Shown piece by piece: positions 1-7,755 of a stretch of 64,000 nucleotides of DNA. Origin of the DNA: Corynebacterium deserti GIMN1.010 (GTDB lineage: Bacteria > Actinomycetota > Actinomycetes > Mycobacteriales > Mycobacteriaceae); the NCBI RefSeq assembly GCF_001277995.1, contig NZ_CP009220.1, positions 434,001 through 498,000 on the forward strand, read 5' to 3'. The notes under the pieces are model-generated. The model saw only the letters and a program-made list of their open reading frames with translations. It was not told where the DNA came from and ran no database searches. The position numbers and the translations under genes are program-made. How positions within the stretch are numbered: position 1 is the stretch's first letter; every line of letters begins with the position of its first letter.

Positions 1-1048
1 GGGCATCATCGCCATCGGCGTGGCCATCTACTTCCTGGAAATTCCAAAGAAGAGCGTCAAGTTCCACTGGGATTACCTGGGCACCATCTTGATGATCATC
101 GCAGCCACCAGCCTCATTCTCTTCACCACGTGGGGTGGATCGCAGTACGAGTGGAGCGACCCCATCATCATCGGCCTGATCGCCACCACTGTTATTGCTG
201 CAGCGCTGCTGGTTGTCGTCGAATTACGAGCCAAGGATCCTTTGGTGCCGATGGAATTCTTCAAAAACCGCAACTTCACCGTCACCACCATTGCTGGCCT
301 GATCCTGGGCATCGCAATGTTCGGCATCATCGGCTACCTGCCTACTTACCTGCAAATGGTTCACGGCATCAACGCCACCGAAGCTGGATACATGCTCATC
401 CCAATGATGGTCGGCATGATGGGAACCTCCATTTGGACGGGTCTGCGCATCACCAAGACTGGCCGCTACAAATGGTTCCCGCCAATCGGCATGGTGATCA
501 CCTTTGTGGCACTGATCTTCTTCGCTCAGCTGTCCGTATCCACCACCCTGTGGCAGATCGGCATCTACCTGCTGTTACTGGGTGTTGGTTTGGGCTTGGC
601 CATGCAGGTTCTGGTCCTCATTGTCCAAAACACCCTGCCGATGGCCGTAGTTGGTTCGGCAACTGCCGTGAACAACTTCTTCCGCCAGATTGGTTCCTCA
701 TTGGGATCGGCACTGGTCGGTGGCATGTTTGTGGGTAACTTAGGTGATCTCATGGCCGAGCGTATGCCAGCCGCAGTTGCATCGCTGTCCCCAGAAGAAC
801 AAGCGGCCGTGGCTGCGCAAGGCGGAATGGACTCCAACGACCTCACTCCAGCACTGGTCAACCAGCTTCCAGCACCGCTTCACGACGCCTTCGCCGGCGC
901 CTACAACGACGCACTGACCCCAGTGTTCTACACGATGATGCCACTCATCATCATCGCGTTCGTGCTGCTGGTGTTTGTTAAGCACGAGAAGCTTCGTGAG
1001 ACAACCACGGACGAACCGGCTGCAGACGAACCTGTCTCGAGTTCCTAA
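1..1048 (+). CDS. MFS multidrug-type exporter, C-terminal part (5' end outside window)
   Basis: The reading frame is open from the left edge of the window, so the gene is truncated at its 5' end; a GTG at 20 is an internal codon rather than a start. The visible ~348 residues hold about eight hydrophobic helices and a short hydrophilic C-terminal tail rich in Glu, Asp and Thr. The loop RAKDPLVPMEFFKNR followed by TM segments is typical of the 14-TM DHA2 (EmrB/QacA) drug:H+ antiporter family, and the visible part fits its C-terminal half. Substrate cannot be told from sequence. It is convergent with purU and separated from it by a strong hairpin terminator. Family assignment is firm, function is inferred. 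Confidence 0.85.
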   Translation, partial: GIIAIGVAIYFLEIPKKSVKFHWDYLGTILMIIAATSLILFTTWGGSQYEWSDPIIIGLIATTVIAAALLVVVELRAKDPLVPMEFFKNRNFTVTTIAGLILGIAMFGIIGYLPTYLQMVHGINATEAGYMLIPMMVGMMGTSIWTGLRITKTGRYKWFPPIGMVITFVALIFFAQLSVSTTLWQIGIYLLLLGVGLGLAMQVLVLIVQNTLPMAVVGSATAVNNFFRQIGSSLGSALVGGMFVGNLGDLMAERMPAAVASLSPEEQAAVAAQGGMDSNDLTPALVNQLPAPLHDAFAGAYNDALTPVFYTMMPLIIIAFVLLVFVKHEKLRETTTDEPAADEPVSSS

Positions 1049-1062
1049 AGTTTTTCAACGTC

Positions 1063-1117
1063 AAACTGCGGGGACCTCATAGGTATGAATTCCATACCTA
1101 TGAGGTCCCCGCAGTTT
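1063..1117. terminator. Bidirectional hairpin terminator between the MFS gene and purU
   Basis: Two perfectly complementary 25-nt arms (1063-1087 and 1093-1117) enclose a 5-nt loop AATTC. A-rich and T-rich ends on both flanks make it usable from both sides, which suits its place between two convergent genes. Confidence 0.9.
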
Positions 1118-1157
1118 TTGCTGTCCTCAACCGGTGAGGGTGGCGTCGTAAAGCAAA

Positions 1158-2072
1158 TTAATCAAAAATAACCGTACGGTTGCCATACACCAACACGCGA
1201 TCTTCCAGGTGGAAGCGCAGACCGCGGGCGAGGACCTGCTTCTCAGCATCGCGGCCGAGACGCTGCATCTCAGAAGGAGTGTCCTTATGGGTGACACGGA
1301 TCACGTCCTGCTCGATGATGGGGCCGTCATCAAGATCGGGAGTCGCGTAGTGGCAGGTCGCGCCAATCAGCTTCACGCCGCGGCTATACGCCTGGTGATA
1401 CGGGCGGGCACCCATAAACGACGGCAAGAAGCTGTGATGAATATTAAGCACCCGACCAGCCCACATCTCACACAGGTCAGGAGGGAGAATCTGCATAAAA
1501 CGCGCAAGCACAATCGCATCAGGGTCGTAACCGTTCACAATTTCTGCGACCTGATCAAAAGCCTTGCGCTTACCGACGGCATCTTTCGGAAACGGCACGT
1601 GGAAGAAAGGAACATTGTGATTTTCCGCAATGTACTTCAGGTTGTCATGATTGCCCACGACCGCCACAACTTCCATTGGATAATCATTCTCCGCCACACG
1701 ACCCAACAAATCGTGCAAGCAATGACCCTCCTTGGACACCAACAGCACAGCCTTCTTCACCTGCGCAGTATCAGTAAACTTCCACCGCGCACGAGGACCA
1801 AACTCCTCCGCAAGCGGCGCGAACTCCTCACGAAGCTGCTCAATCGTCACATCAACCGAATCCGCACGAATCGCCTGACGCGTAAAGAACCAATTGGAAT
1901 CCGGATCAGTGAAATACCCGGCCTCAGTGATCCATCCGCCACGCTCCGCAAGGAACGACGACAGCTTGGCCACAATACCCGTGGAGTCGGGGCAGCCGAA
2001 GGTGAGCACGAACTGACGCTCCTCAGGAGCGGTGCTCGGACGATTACGGATTTCGGAAGAACTCGGGGTCAT
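1158..2072 (-). CDS. purU: Formyltetrahydrofolate deformylase
   Basis: PurU hydrolyses 10-formyl-tetrahydrofolate to formate and tetrahydrofolate, balancing the one-carbon pool and supplying formate. The 304-aa product has an N-terminal ACT domain (about residues 20-95, starting [20 protein letters not shown]) and a C-terminal formyltransferase-like domain with the motifs [10 protein letters not shown] and [16 protein letters not shown] that carry the catalytic His and Asp. The frame is open 47 codons further upstream, but the ATG at 2072 is preceded by a TAGAAT -10 element exactly 7 nt away, as expected for a leaderless transcript, and matches the usual length of the family. Divergent from deoC. 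Identification is firm. Confidence 0.95.
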   Translation of the reverse strand: MTPSSSEIRNRPSTAPEERQFVLTFGCPDSTGIVAKLSSFLAERGGWITEAGYFTDPDSNWFFTRQAIRADSVDVTIEQLREEFAPLAEEFGPRARWKFTDTAQVKKAVLLVSKEGHCLHDLLGRVAENDYPMEVVAVVGNHDNLKYIAENHNVPFFHVPFPKDAVGKRKAFDQVAEIVNGYDPDAIVLARFMQILPPDLCEMWAGRVLNIHHSFLPSFMGARPYHQAYSRGVKLIGATCHYATPDLDDGPIIEQDVIRVTHKDTPSEMQRLGRDAEKQVLARGLRFHLEDRVLVYGNRTVIFD

Positions 2073-2079
2073 TCGTCGA

Positions 2080-2085
2080 ATTCTA
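2080..2085 (-). promoter_or_regulatory. -10 element of purU (leaderless type)
   Basis: On the minus strand TAGAAT lies 7 nt before the purU ATG, so transcription would begin at or next to the start codon. This decides between the ATG at 2072 and the longer open frame. Confidence 0.6.
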
Positions 2086-2109
2086 CCTTGGATATTCTCT
2101 GTGTCTAAG

Positions 2110-2115
2110 TAGGGT
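2110..2115 (+). promoter_or_regulatory. -10 element of deoC (leaderless type)
   Basis: TAGGGT lies 7 nt before the ATG at 2123. With the purU -10 element on the other strand it makes a compact divergent promoter region of about 50 bp. Confidence 0.5.
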
Positions 2116-2122
2116 GTGTCGT

Positions 2123-2815
2123 ATGACAAATTCTCGCACTTCTCTCGGTTCCTCGCTTGTTTCGGATATGGCCACGATCCTCGACTACACACTCCTCGGA
2201 CCGGAAGTTTCAACCTCTGATTTGGACCTGTTTATTGATTCGGCGGTGGAGCTGGGAGTCGGCGCAATCTGCGTTCCCAACAGCATGGTCAGCCAAACAA
2301 AGAAAGCCCAGGACGCAGGCATTCGAGTGGCCACCGTCGCAGGATTTCCCCACGGAAAAACACCCGCACTAGTGAAAGCTGCCGAAGCTCGACTCGCCGT
2401 CCAGTCCGGCGCCTCAGAAGTAGACGTTGTGTTGGACATTGCAGCCGTAAAGGAAGGGGACTCCAATAGATTGCTCGCCGAAATGGTGGCGATCCGCGAA
2501 GCCGTCCCCTCACCAGTGGTATTGAAGTTCATCCTGGAAAGCGCCGTGGTCAGCGACGAATCCCTCGTGATCGCCACCCACGCCGCAGTGGCCGCGGGTG
2601 CGGACTATGTAAAGACCTCCACAGGATTCCATCCCGCCGGCGGCGCCACCGTCCATGCCGTATCCGTGATGGCGCGCGCCGGGCAGGGGAAAATCGGAGT
2701 GAAAGCTTCTGGAGGAGTGAAAACCTGGGACGACGCCGTCGCGATGGTGTATGCAGGGGCGACTCGTATTGGAACATCGAATGCCGCGGCGATTTTGGCG
2801 GGGGCTCCTTCTTAG
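2123..2815 (+). CDS. deoC: Deoxyribose-phosphate aldolase
   Basis: DeoC cleaves 2-deoxyribose-5-phosphate to acetaldehyde and glyceraldehyde-3-phosphate in deoxynucleoside catabolism. The 230-aa product is a class I TIM-barrel aldolase: [16 protein letters not shown] carries the conserved acidic residue, [11 protein letters not shown] contains the Schiff-base lysine, and [14 protein letters not shown] the second active-site lysine. ATG 2123 is chosen because a TAGGGT -10 box sits 7 nt upstream; an internal Met at 2168 (MATILDY) is an alternative that would drop 15 poorly conserved residues. No terminator is visible; the gene is followed by 500 bp of repeat-bearing DNA. Confidence 0.93.
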   Translation: MTNSRTSLGSSLVSDMATILDYTLLGPEVSTSDLDLFIDSAVELGVGAICVPNSMVSQTKKAQDAGIRVATVAGFPHGKTPALVKAAEARLAVQSGASEVDVVLDIAAVKEGDSNRLLAEMVAIREAVPSPVVLKFILESAVVSDESLVIATHAAVAAGADYVKTSTGFHPAGGATVHAVSVMARAGQGKIGVKASGGVKTWDDAVAMVYAGATRIGTSNAAAILAGAPS

Positions 2816-3315
2816 GTTTCTTCGGCTGAGTGTTTTGGGCTTGTAACGGTTTGTTGTTGGGGAGTGGAATTCGGTTTTCACACCACAAAATGGGGTTGGA
2901 CCGGCGTTTTGCGGTATTTCGAGTAGGGCAGGTGTGGATTCGGCGGTTCTGAAGTGGGTCGGCTTGGGTCGATAAGCGAATAGCACCACATCTACCGCTA
3001 TATGAGGGGCCATGTGTTGCCTTCGGGCAGTCGGGCGAGTTTTTAACTCACCGACCGTACCGCAAATATGTTCGCATAAGGCTCTGTGTGGTGTGGATCG
3101 GGAACCGGGGAAAATGGAGCTGAAAATGAGCCGAAGCTGCCACACCGGCCCGAAAAATCCGAGGCCCTGTACGGCGATTTAAGCGATCTAAAACAGGGGG
3201 TTGGAGTGTTTGGGTGGTTGAGACTTTTAACCCCTTAGAAGCGCTTTGAAAGCTCTTTGAAAATTGGGGTCGACAAATGGGAACCAAACGAGCATTTCGG
3301 CAGTCTAACCAAAGT
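2816..3315. other. Non-coding stretch upstream of the first DUF559-type gene
   Basis: No credible gene is seen here. The stretch holds one copy of a 116-bp bipartite palindromic repeat (2981-3096). The short sequence CAGTCTAAC at 3301-3309, just before the next start codon, is also present before the paralogous gene at 24215. Confidence 0.6.
2981..3096 (+). repeat. 116-bp bipartite palindromic repeat, copy 1
   Basis: The element has two imperfect palindromes. The left one (2981-3020) begins TAGCACCACATCTAC, has CTATATGAG at its centre and ends CCATGTGTTGC. The right one (about 3058-3096) contains TTCGCATAAGGCTCTGTGTG. They are joined by a spacer with a GTTTTT tract. It aligns without gaps to copy 2 at 4196-4311 in the same orientation and to copy 3 at 43310-43425 in inverted orientation, all three being 116 nt long. 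Confidence 0.85.
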
Positions 3316-4149
3316 ATGGACCCAATTACTTTCAAAGAAGTTAGCCATCAAATGAGTCGATATGTTTTCGGCAGAACCCACACGCAGATCGTAGGGTTTA
3401 TCTACTTAGAAAATAGGTATGCCGATGATCCGGTACTTATCGGCCGGGCATTACTGAAAAGATTTCCCGAAGGGGTGTTGCGAGGTTTTTCTGCACTTCG
3501 CGAGATGGGATATCAATTGTTTACGGAGGAGTGGGAACCGCTTGTGTTCGTTCCTCGGAACTCCTCTAATCTGAAAATTTGCAAGGGCAGGGTACTAAGG
3601 CGAAAACTGCCGGAATTTAGGGTGGTCAACGGACGGCGGGTAGTCGGCGAGGCTCAAGCATTGCTTGATGAGTTTCCAGGTATGGCCTTTGAGGAGCAAG
3701 TCGCACTGGTGGATTTCTTAACTCGGCAGAATGCAGGCCTTTATTCAGAGTTGGTACAGGTCAATGGGCTCCAGGATGTGATGAGGTATGTCAATCCGAT
3801 GGCGGAGTCTCGGCCGGAATCGCTGCTTCGTGTGCGATTGATCAAGTCGGGGGTTTATGGATTCGAGCCACAGATTCCTGTGGAGTGTGATAGTGGTACT
3901 CGGTTTATCGATTTGGCGAATGCTCGACTACGGGTGGGGTTGGAATATCAAGGAGCGGTGCACTTCGATAGTTTGGAAAGGAGGGCAAAAGATAGTCAGC
4001 GTGTGAATGAGTTGAGGACTGCCGGGTGGGTGATCATTGAAGTGACGTGGACAGATCTGCGTGATGAAGTGCGGTGGCAGGATCTGCTCAAGCGATTGGG
4101 GAAGGTGGTAAGGAGGGCGGAGGAGCACCGTCGCAAACGAATGCTCTGA
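3316..4149 (+). CDS. DUF559 / PD-(D/E)XK nuclease-like protein, paralogue of the gene at 24215
   Basis: Function is not established. The 277-aa product has an N-terminal region (about 1-130) resembling the AbiEi-type antitoxin-like regulators that often precede DUF559 domains in actinobacteria, and a C-terminal region with a PD-(D/E)XK pattern: PESLLRVRL with E168, then FEPQ, FIDL with D199, GLEYQG with E210, H216, a Lys-Asp pair at 225-226 and GWVIIEVTW. The frame is open upstream to 3277, but ATG 3316 is preferred: both the residues after it (MDPITFKEV) and the bases before it (CAGTCTAAC) match the paralogue at 24215. Base composition is visibly poorer in G+C than the neighbours. The gene is bracketed by direct 116-bp repeats, which suggests past mobility. 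A role in defence or DNA repair is possible but unproven. Confidence 0.7.
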   Translation: MDPITFKEVSHQMSRYVFGRTHTQIVGFIYLENRYADDPVLIGRALLKRFPEGVLRGFSALREMGYQLFTEEWEPLVFVPRNSSNLKICKGRVLRRKLPEFRVVNGRRVVGEAQALLDEFPGMAFEEQVALVDFLTRQNAGLYSELVQVNGLQDVMRYVNPMAESRPESLLRVRLIKSGVYGFEPQIPVECDSGTRFIDLANARLRVGLEYQGAVHFDSLERRAKDSQRVNELRTAGWVIIEVTWTDLRDEVRWQDLLKRLGKVVRRAEEHRRKRML

Positions 4150-4476
4150 CTGGGGGCTGACGCGTCACGGTGGGGCGTGTTAGGCGGCCTGAGGATAGCA
4201 CCACATCTACTGCTATATGGGGTGTCATGTGTTGCGGATGGGGATTCGATCACGTTTTTGAATAAAGAATCACACCGCACATGTGTTCATATAAGACCCT
4301 GTGTGGTGCGGTTCGCGTATGGGTGGAGAAGGGGGCTGACTAATCGGTGAAAGCGGCCCAAGGTCAGCCCAAAGTCGGCCCAAAGTCGGCAGAAAATCCA
4401 GGAAAGTTCGCCGCTCTGTGAGGCGAATTGGCCGTCAGGCCCCGCCGCTAGATCCCGTCCGAACTGGGCGAAACGC
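4150..4476. other. Non-coding stretch between the DUF559-type gene and csoR
   Basis: This holds the second copy of the 116-bp repeat (4196-4311). Beyond it is a short internally repetitive run in which AAAGTCGGCCC-like words recur (about 4365-4392). No gene, RNA or clear terminator is recognised. Confidence 0.5.
4196..4311 (+). repeat. 116-bp bipartite palindromic repeat, copy 2
   Basis: It starts TAGCACCACATCTAC and ends CTGTGTGGTGCGG. It aligns to copy 1 (2981-3096) over the full 116 nt with no gap, same orientation; the outer palindromes are better conserved than the spacer. Together the two copies flank one DUF559-type gene. Confidence 0.85.
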
Positions 4477-4782
4477 TCATGTTTTGGAGAAGCGGGCGAT
4501 GGCGTCGGAGACTTCCTTGAGTTTGAGGTCGAGGTCGTCGCCACCGAGTTCGGCGGCTTCTTTGACACAGTGGGCGAGGTGGTCGTCGAGAAGCCCATAT
4601 GCGACGTTTTTCAGGGCTGAGTTGACGGCGGCGATTTGGGTGAGGATGTCGATGCAGTATTGTTCTTCGTCGATCATGCGGTGGATGCCGCGGGTTTGAC
4701 CTTCGATGCGCTTGAGTCGGGAGAGGTAGCGCTGCTTTTCATCGATGTAGCCGTGGGTGTGGCACGAGGGATCTGTGGACAT
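4477..4782 (-). CDS. csoR: Copper-sensing repressor, CsoR/DUF156 family
   Basis: The protein is a small all-helical repressor that releases DNA on binding Cu(I). The 101-aa product carries the Cu(I) ligand set of the family: Cys43 in EEQYCIDIL, and His68 and Cys72 in DDHLAHC (the H-x3-C pattern). The core LSRLKRIEGQTRGI is the family's signature. Its ATG directly abuts the stop codon of the copper ATPase gene, so the two are one operon. The palindromic operator at 7094-7112 upstream of the ATPase is the expected binding site, giving autoregulation. Identification as CsoR rather than RcnR, FrmR or CstR rests on the Cys-His-Cys pattern and the neighbour. Confidence 0.92.
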   Translation of the reverse strand: MSTDPSCHTHGYIDEKQRYLSRLKRIEGQTRGIHRMIDEEQYCIDILTQIAAVNSALKNVAYGLLDDHLAHCVKEAAELGGDDLDLKLKEVSDAIARFSKT

Positions 4783-7056
4783 TTAGTTGCTCCTTGCTTG
4801 GAATCTGCGCAGGCGCAGGGAATTGGAGACGACAAACACGGAGCTGAATGCCATGGCAATGCCTGCGAGCATGGGGTTGAGGAGTCCGAGTGCGGCGACT
4901 GGGATTAGAGCAACATTGTAGGCGAAGGCCCAGAAGAGGTTGCCTTTGATGGTGCCGAGGGTTTTGCGGGAGAGTCGGATGGCGTCGACGGCGGAGCGGA
5001 GATCGTTGTTCATCAGGGTGATGTCGGAGGCTTCGATAGCGACGTCGGTGCCGGCTCCCATAGCGAGGCCGAGGTCGGCTTGGGCAAGGGCTGCTGCATC
5101 GTTGACGCCGTCGCCGACCATCGCGACGTTTTTGCCTTCTGCCTGCAGGGATGAGATTTTTGCGACTTTTTCGGCGGGGAGGACATCGGCGATGACGTGG
5201 TCAATTCCTACTTCCTTGGCGACGGCGTTTGCTGCGCCGAGGTTGTCGCCGGTGAGGAGGATGGGGGTGAGGCCGAGGTTTTTGAGTCCGGAGATGGCTT
5301 CGGCGGAGGTGTCTTTGATGGTGTCGCGGACGGTGATGACGCCGGAGTCGACGCCGTCGATGGTGACGACGACGGGGGTGCCTCCGATGGTTTGGGCGTG
5401 TTGGTAGGGGTGGAGGAGGGCGTCGATAAGCGTGTTTTGAGGCTTACCGACGCGGACCGTGTGTCCGCTGACCACGCCGGTAACGCCCTGGCCTGCCGTG
5501 TTTTGGAAGTTGGTGACCTCGGGGTGGTCGGTGGATCGTGCGATGGCTTGGGCGATGGGGTGTTCGGAGGCGGATTCGACGGCGGCGGCGAAGGCGAGGA
5601 TTTCCGCTGAGGAGTAGTTGATCGCGGTGACGTCGGTGACGGACATTGTGCCGGAGGTGACGGTGCCGGTTTTGTCGAGGACGATGGTGTCGACTTTTTT
5701 GGTTGATTCGAGGATTTCGGGGCCTTTGATGAGCAGGCCTAATTGTGCGCCGCGACCGGTGCCGACGAGGAGTGCCGTGGGTGTGGCCAGGCCAAGTGCG
5801 CAGGGGCAGGCGATGATGAGGACTGCGACGGCGGCGGTGAATGCGGGGGTGAGGCCGGCGTCGGTGAAGATGAGGTGGCCGATGAGGGTGAGGATCGCAA
5901 TGACGATGACGGCGGGGACGAAGATTTGGGAGATTTTGTCAACAAGTCGCTGGACAGGCGCCTTTTGGGATTGGGCATCGGTGACCAGTTTTGCCATTTG
6001 CGCAAGGGTCGTGTCGGCGCCGGTGCGGGTGACTTTCACGAGGAGGCGGCCGGAGGTGTTGAGCGTTGCGCCGGTGACTTTAGAGCCTTTGGTGGCTTCG
6101 ACGGGGATGGATTCGCCGGTGAGCATGGATTCGTCGATGGCGGAGGTGCCTTCGATGACCTCGCCGTCGGTGGCGATTTTTTCGCCGGGGCGGGTGACAA
6201 AAACGTCTCCGATTTTAAGCTGGCTCACAGGAATGCGGACTTCGGATCCGTCGCGAATCACAGCTGCATCCTTGGCGCCCATATCCAGGAGTTTGCGCAA
6301 CGCTTCCGATGATTGGCCTTTTGCTTTGGTTTCAAACCAGCGGCCAAGCAGCAGGAATGTGATGACAACTGCAACGGTCTCCAGATAGATTTCATCCATT
6401 GACGATGCTGTGGAAGTAGTGGGGAGCAGGTGCATTTCCATCGTCATGCCGGGGTGGCCAGCGTTGCCGATAAACAGCGCCCACAGTGACCAGAGGTATG
6501 CGGCGGTGGTGCCGAGCGATACGAGGGTGTCCATGGTGAAGGAGCCGTGCTTCAGGTTTGCCCAGGTAGCCTTATGAAACGGTGCGCCGCCCCAGAAGAA
6601 AATCGGGGTGACCATCGTGAGAACCGCCCACTGCCAGTTGGTGAATTGCAGGGCCGGAATCATGCTGAGCAGCACGACGGGAACGGTGAGCAGCGCGGAG
6701 ATTTGCACGCGGTGTTTGAGGTCGGCAGCCTCGGCGTCGCGGGCCGCGTCGATGCGGGATTGGCCTGTACCGGTTTCGGAAGAATCGGAAGAATCGGAAG
6801 ATTCGGGAACGGGGTCAGTTGAGTTGGCCATCGTAAATGCACCATAACCTGCACCTTCGACGGTTTTGATCAGCTTCTCCGTGTCCACTTTGGCGGGATC
6901 GTAACTCACCTGCGCCGACTCTGTGGCGTAGTTGACGGTTGCCTCAACTCCGTCGAGCTTGTTTAGTTTGCGCTCGACGCGGGCAGAACACGAGGTGCAC
7001 GTCATGCCTGTGACGCCGAGATCTACATTGATCAGATTGAGTGCTGGTTGAGTCAT
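4783..7056 (-). CDS. ctpA: Copper-exporting P1B-type ATPase
   Basis: This membrane pump exports Cu(I) from the cytoplasm at the cost of ATP. The 757-aa product has an N-terminal heavy-metal-associated domain (GMTCTSC, Cys20 and Cys23), about eight TM helices, the actuator motif DESMLTGES, the metal-site CPC in [11 protein letters not shown], the phosphorylation motif DKTGTVTSG and the hinge [10 protein letters not shown]. The frame is open upstream of 7056, but the ATG there has a good ribosome binding site (AAGGAG) and starts the conserved sequence. It is transcribed toward csoR with no gap, and a CsoR-type palindrome sits about 40 bp upstream. The name ctpA or copA can be used; Cu(I) specificity is inferred from CPC plus the csoR linkage. 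Confidence 0.95.
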   Translation of the reverse strand: MTQPALNLINVDLGVTGMTCTSCSARVERKLNKLDGVEATVNYATESAQVSYDPAKVDTEKLIKTVEGAGYGAFTMANSTDPVPESSDSSDSSETGTGQSRIDAARDAEAADLKHRVQISALLTVPVVLLSMIPALQFTNWQWAVLTMVTPIFFWGGAPFHKATWANLKHGSFTMDTLVSLGTTAAYLWSLWALFIGNAGHPGMTMEMHLLPTTSTASSMDEIYLETVAVVITFLLLGRWFETKAKGQSSEALRKLLDMGAKDAAVIRDGSEVRIPVSQLKIGDVFVTRPGEKIATDGEVIEGTSAIDESMLTGESIPVEATKGSKVTGATLNTSGRLLVKVTRTGADTTLAQMAKLVTDAQSQKAPVQRLVDKISQIFVPAVIVIAILTLIGHLIFTDAGLTPAFTAAVAVLIIACPCALGLATPTALLVGTGRGAQLGLLIKGPEILESTKKVDTIVLDKTGTVTSGTMSVTDVTAINYSSAEILAFAAAVESASEHPIAQAIARSTDHPEVTNFQNTAGQGVTGVVSGHTVRVGKPQNTLIDALLHPYQHAQTIGGTPVVVTIDGVDSGVITVRDTIKDTSAEAISGLKNLGLTPILLTGDNLGAANAVAKEVGIDHVIADVLPAEKVAKISSLQAEGKNVAMVGDGVNDAAALAQADLGLAMGAGTDVAIEASDITLMNNDLRSAVDAIRLSRKTLGTIKGNLFWAFAYNVALIPVAALGLLNPMLAGIAMAFSSVFVVSNSLRLRRFQARSN

Positions 7057-7093
7057 TGAAACTCCTTCGGGGAAGTTGTTTATAACTTCACCG

Positions 7094-7112
7094 TATACCC
7101 CTATGGGGTATA
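7094..7112. promoter_or_regulatory. CsoR-type operator upstream of the copper ATPase gene
   Basis: Two 8-nt arms, TATACCCC and GGGGTATA, separated by TAT. The G/C-rich core flanked by A/T is the usual CsoR half-site pattern. The site overlaps the stop codon (7101-7103) of the upstream membrane-protein gene. Confidence 0.8.
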
Positions 7113-7577
7113 TTGCAAGGCTGCTTGCCGCTCCCAAGACGATGAAATTCCTGGGGTAAACCAGGCCAACACTGCCGCGATGACGGCCACGAGAGTAGGT
7201 CCCCACATGCCATCTACCAGCCAGAACGCCGTGAAACTTAACGTTGCGATCGCCACCCACACCGCTGGCACCACGAGATTTAGGCGCCGCGCGCTCAAGA
7301 TTTCCTGTTCAGCCCAGGGTTGGTGGGGGAACCGGGCCCTTGCTTCTCGACGAATCCTTCTTCCCGTTTTTCCTGCCGGAACTAACGTCGCAAACAGCAC
7401 AAGCGCAAGGCCTGCACCTGTTATTAGGAGATCTCCCGATGCTGCGCCAAAGGCTAAGGTTGCGACTGCCACGCTCATGGCGAGTCGCTCTCCGGCGGTG
7501 ATCGGGAGGGTGGAGGTTGGGTCGATATCGGGGTAAAGGTTGTCGAAGGCGGACTGGGTGGGGAGTGGTGAACTCAC
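7101..7577 (-). CDS. Small membrane protein upstream of the copper ATPase
   Basis: This 158-aa protein of unknown function has four predicted membrane segments arranged as two pairs (about 33-47, 50-67, 101-120 and 124-141), separated by a basic cytoplasmic loop ([14 protein letters not shown]). The start is a GTG at 7577 with AAAGG about 8 nt upstream. The first 28 residues are polar. It lies on the same strand just upstream of the copper ATPase, and its last codons are inside the CsoR operator, so CsoR binding may affect the end of this transcript. It is divergent from htaA. A copper role is suggested only by position. Confidence 0.7.
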   Translation of the reverse strand: MSSPLPTQSAFDNLYPDIDPTSTLPITAGERLAMSVAVATLAFGAASGDLLITGAGLALVLFATLVPAGKTGRRIRREARARFPHQPWAEQEILSARRLNLVVPAVWVAIATLSFTAFWLVDGMWGPTLVAVIAAVLAWFTPGISSSWERQAALQYTP

Positions 7578-7633
7578 GGGGCAGGCCTTTCGGGGGTAGT
7601 CAATCTTTTGGAGGGTTCTAGTTTGTAAATCGC

Positions 7634-7652
7634 TTAAGTTAGCATAGCCTTA
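7634..7652. promoter_or_regulatory. DtxR-type iron box upstream of htaA
   Basis: The 19-nt site TTAAGTTAGCATAGCCTTA matches the DtxR consensus TWAGGTWAGSCTWACCTWA at 16 of 19 positions by my alignment. It lies about 100 bp before the htaA start and is placed to repress the haem uptake genes when iron is plentiful. Confidence 0.75.
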
Positions 7653-7755
7653 ACTTATTTTGATTGTGAAGGATCTCTGCGAAATGCCCCCGAGCGGAGC
7701 GAGGGGGAGCGTCGACAAGCAATCTTTTATCGAACGTAAAGGATCTCCATTTGCC

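Noticed and set aside
1209-2108. 299-codon plus-strand ORF
   Set aside because: Fully antisense to purU, whose motifs are clear; no motif of its own.
2510-3145. 211-codon minus-strand ORF over deoC and the repeat region
   Set aside because: Overlaps the deoC end and a palindromic repeat; composition and lack of motifs argue for chance.
2981-4311. Insertion sequence or prophage remnant around the first DUF559-type gene
   Set aside because: No transposase, integrase, resolvase or clear target-site duplication; the flanking elements are direct repeats of palindromes, so only a non-autonomous or repeat-mediated event can be suggested.
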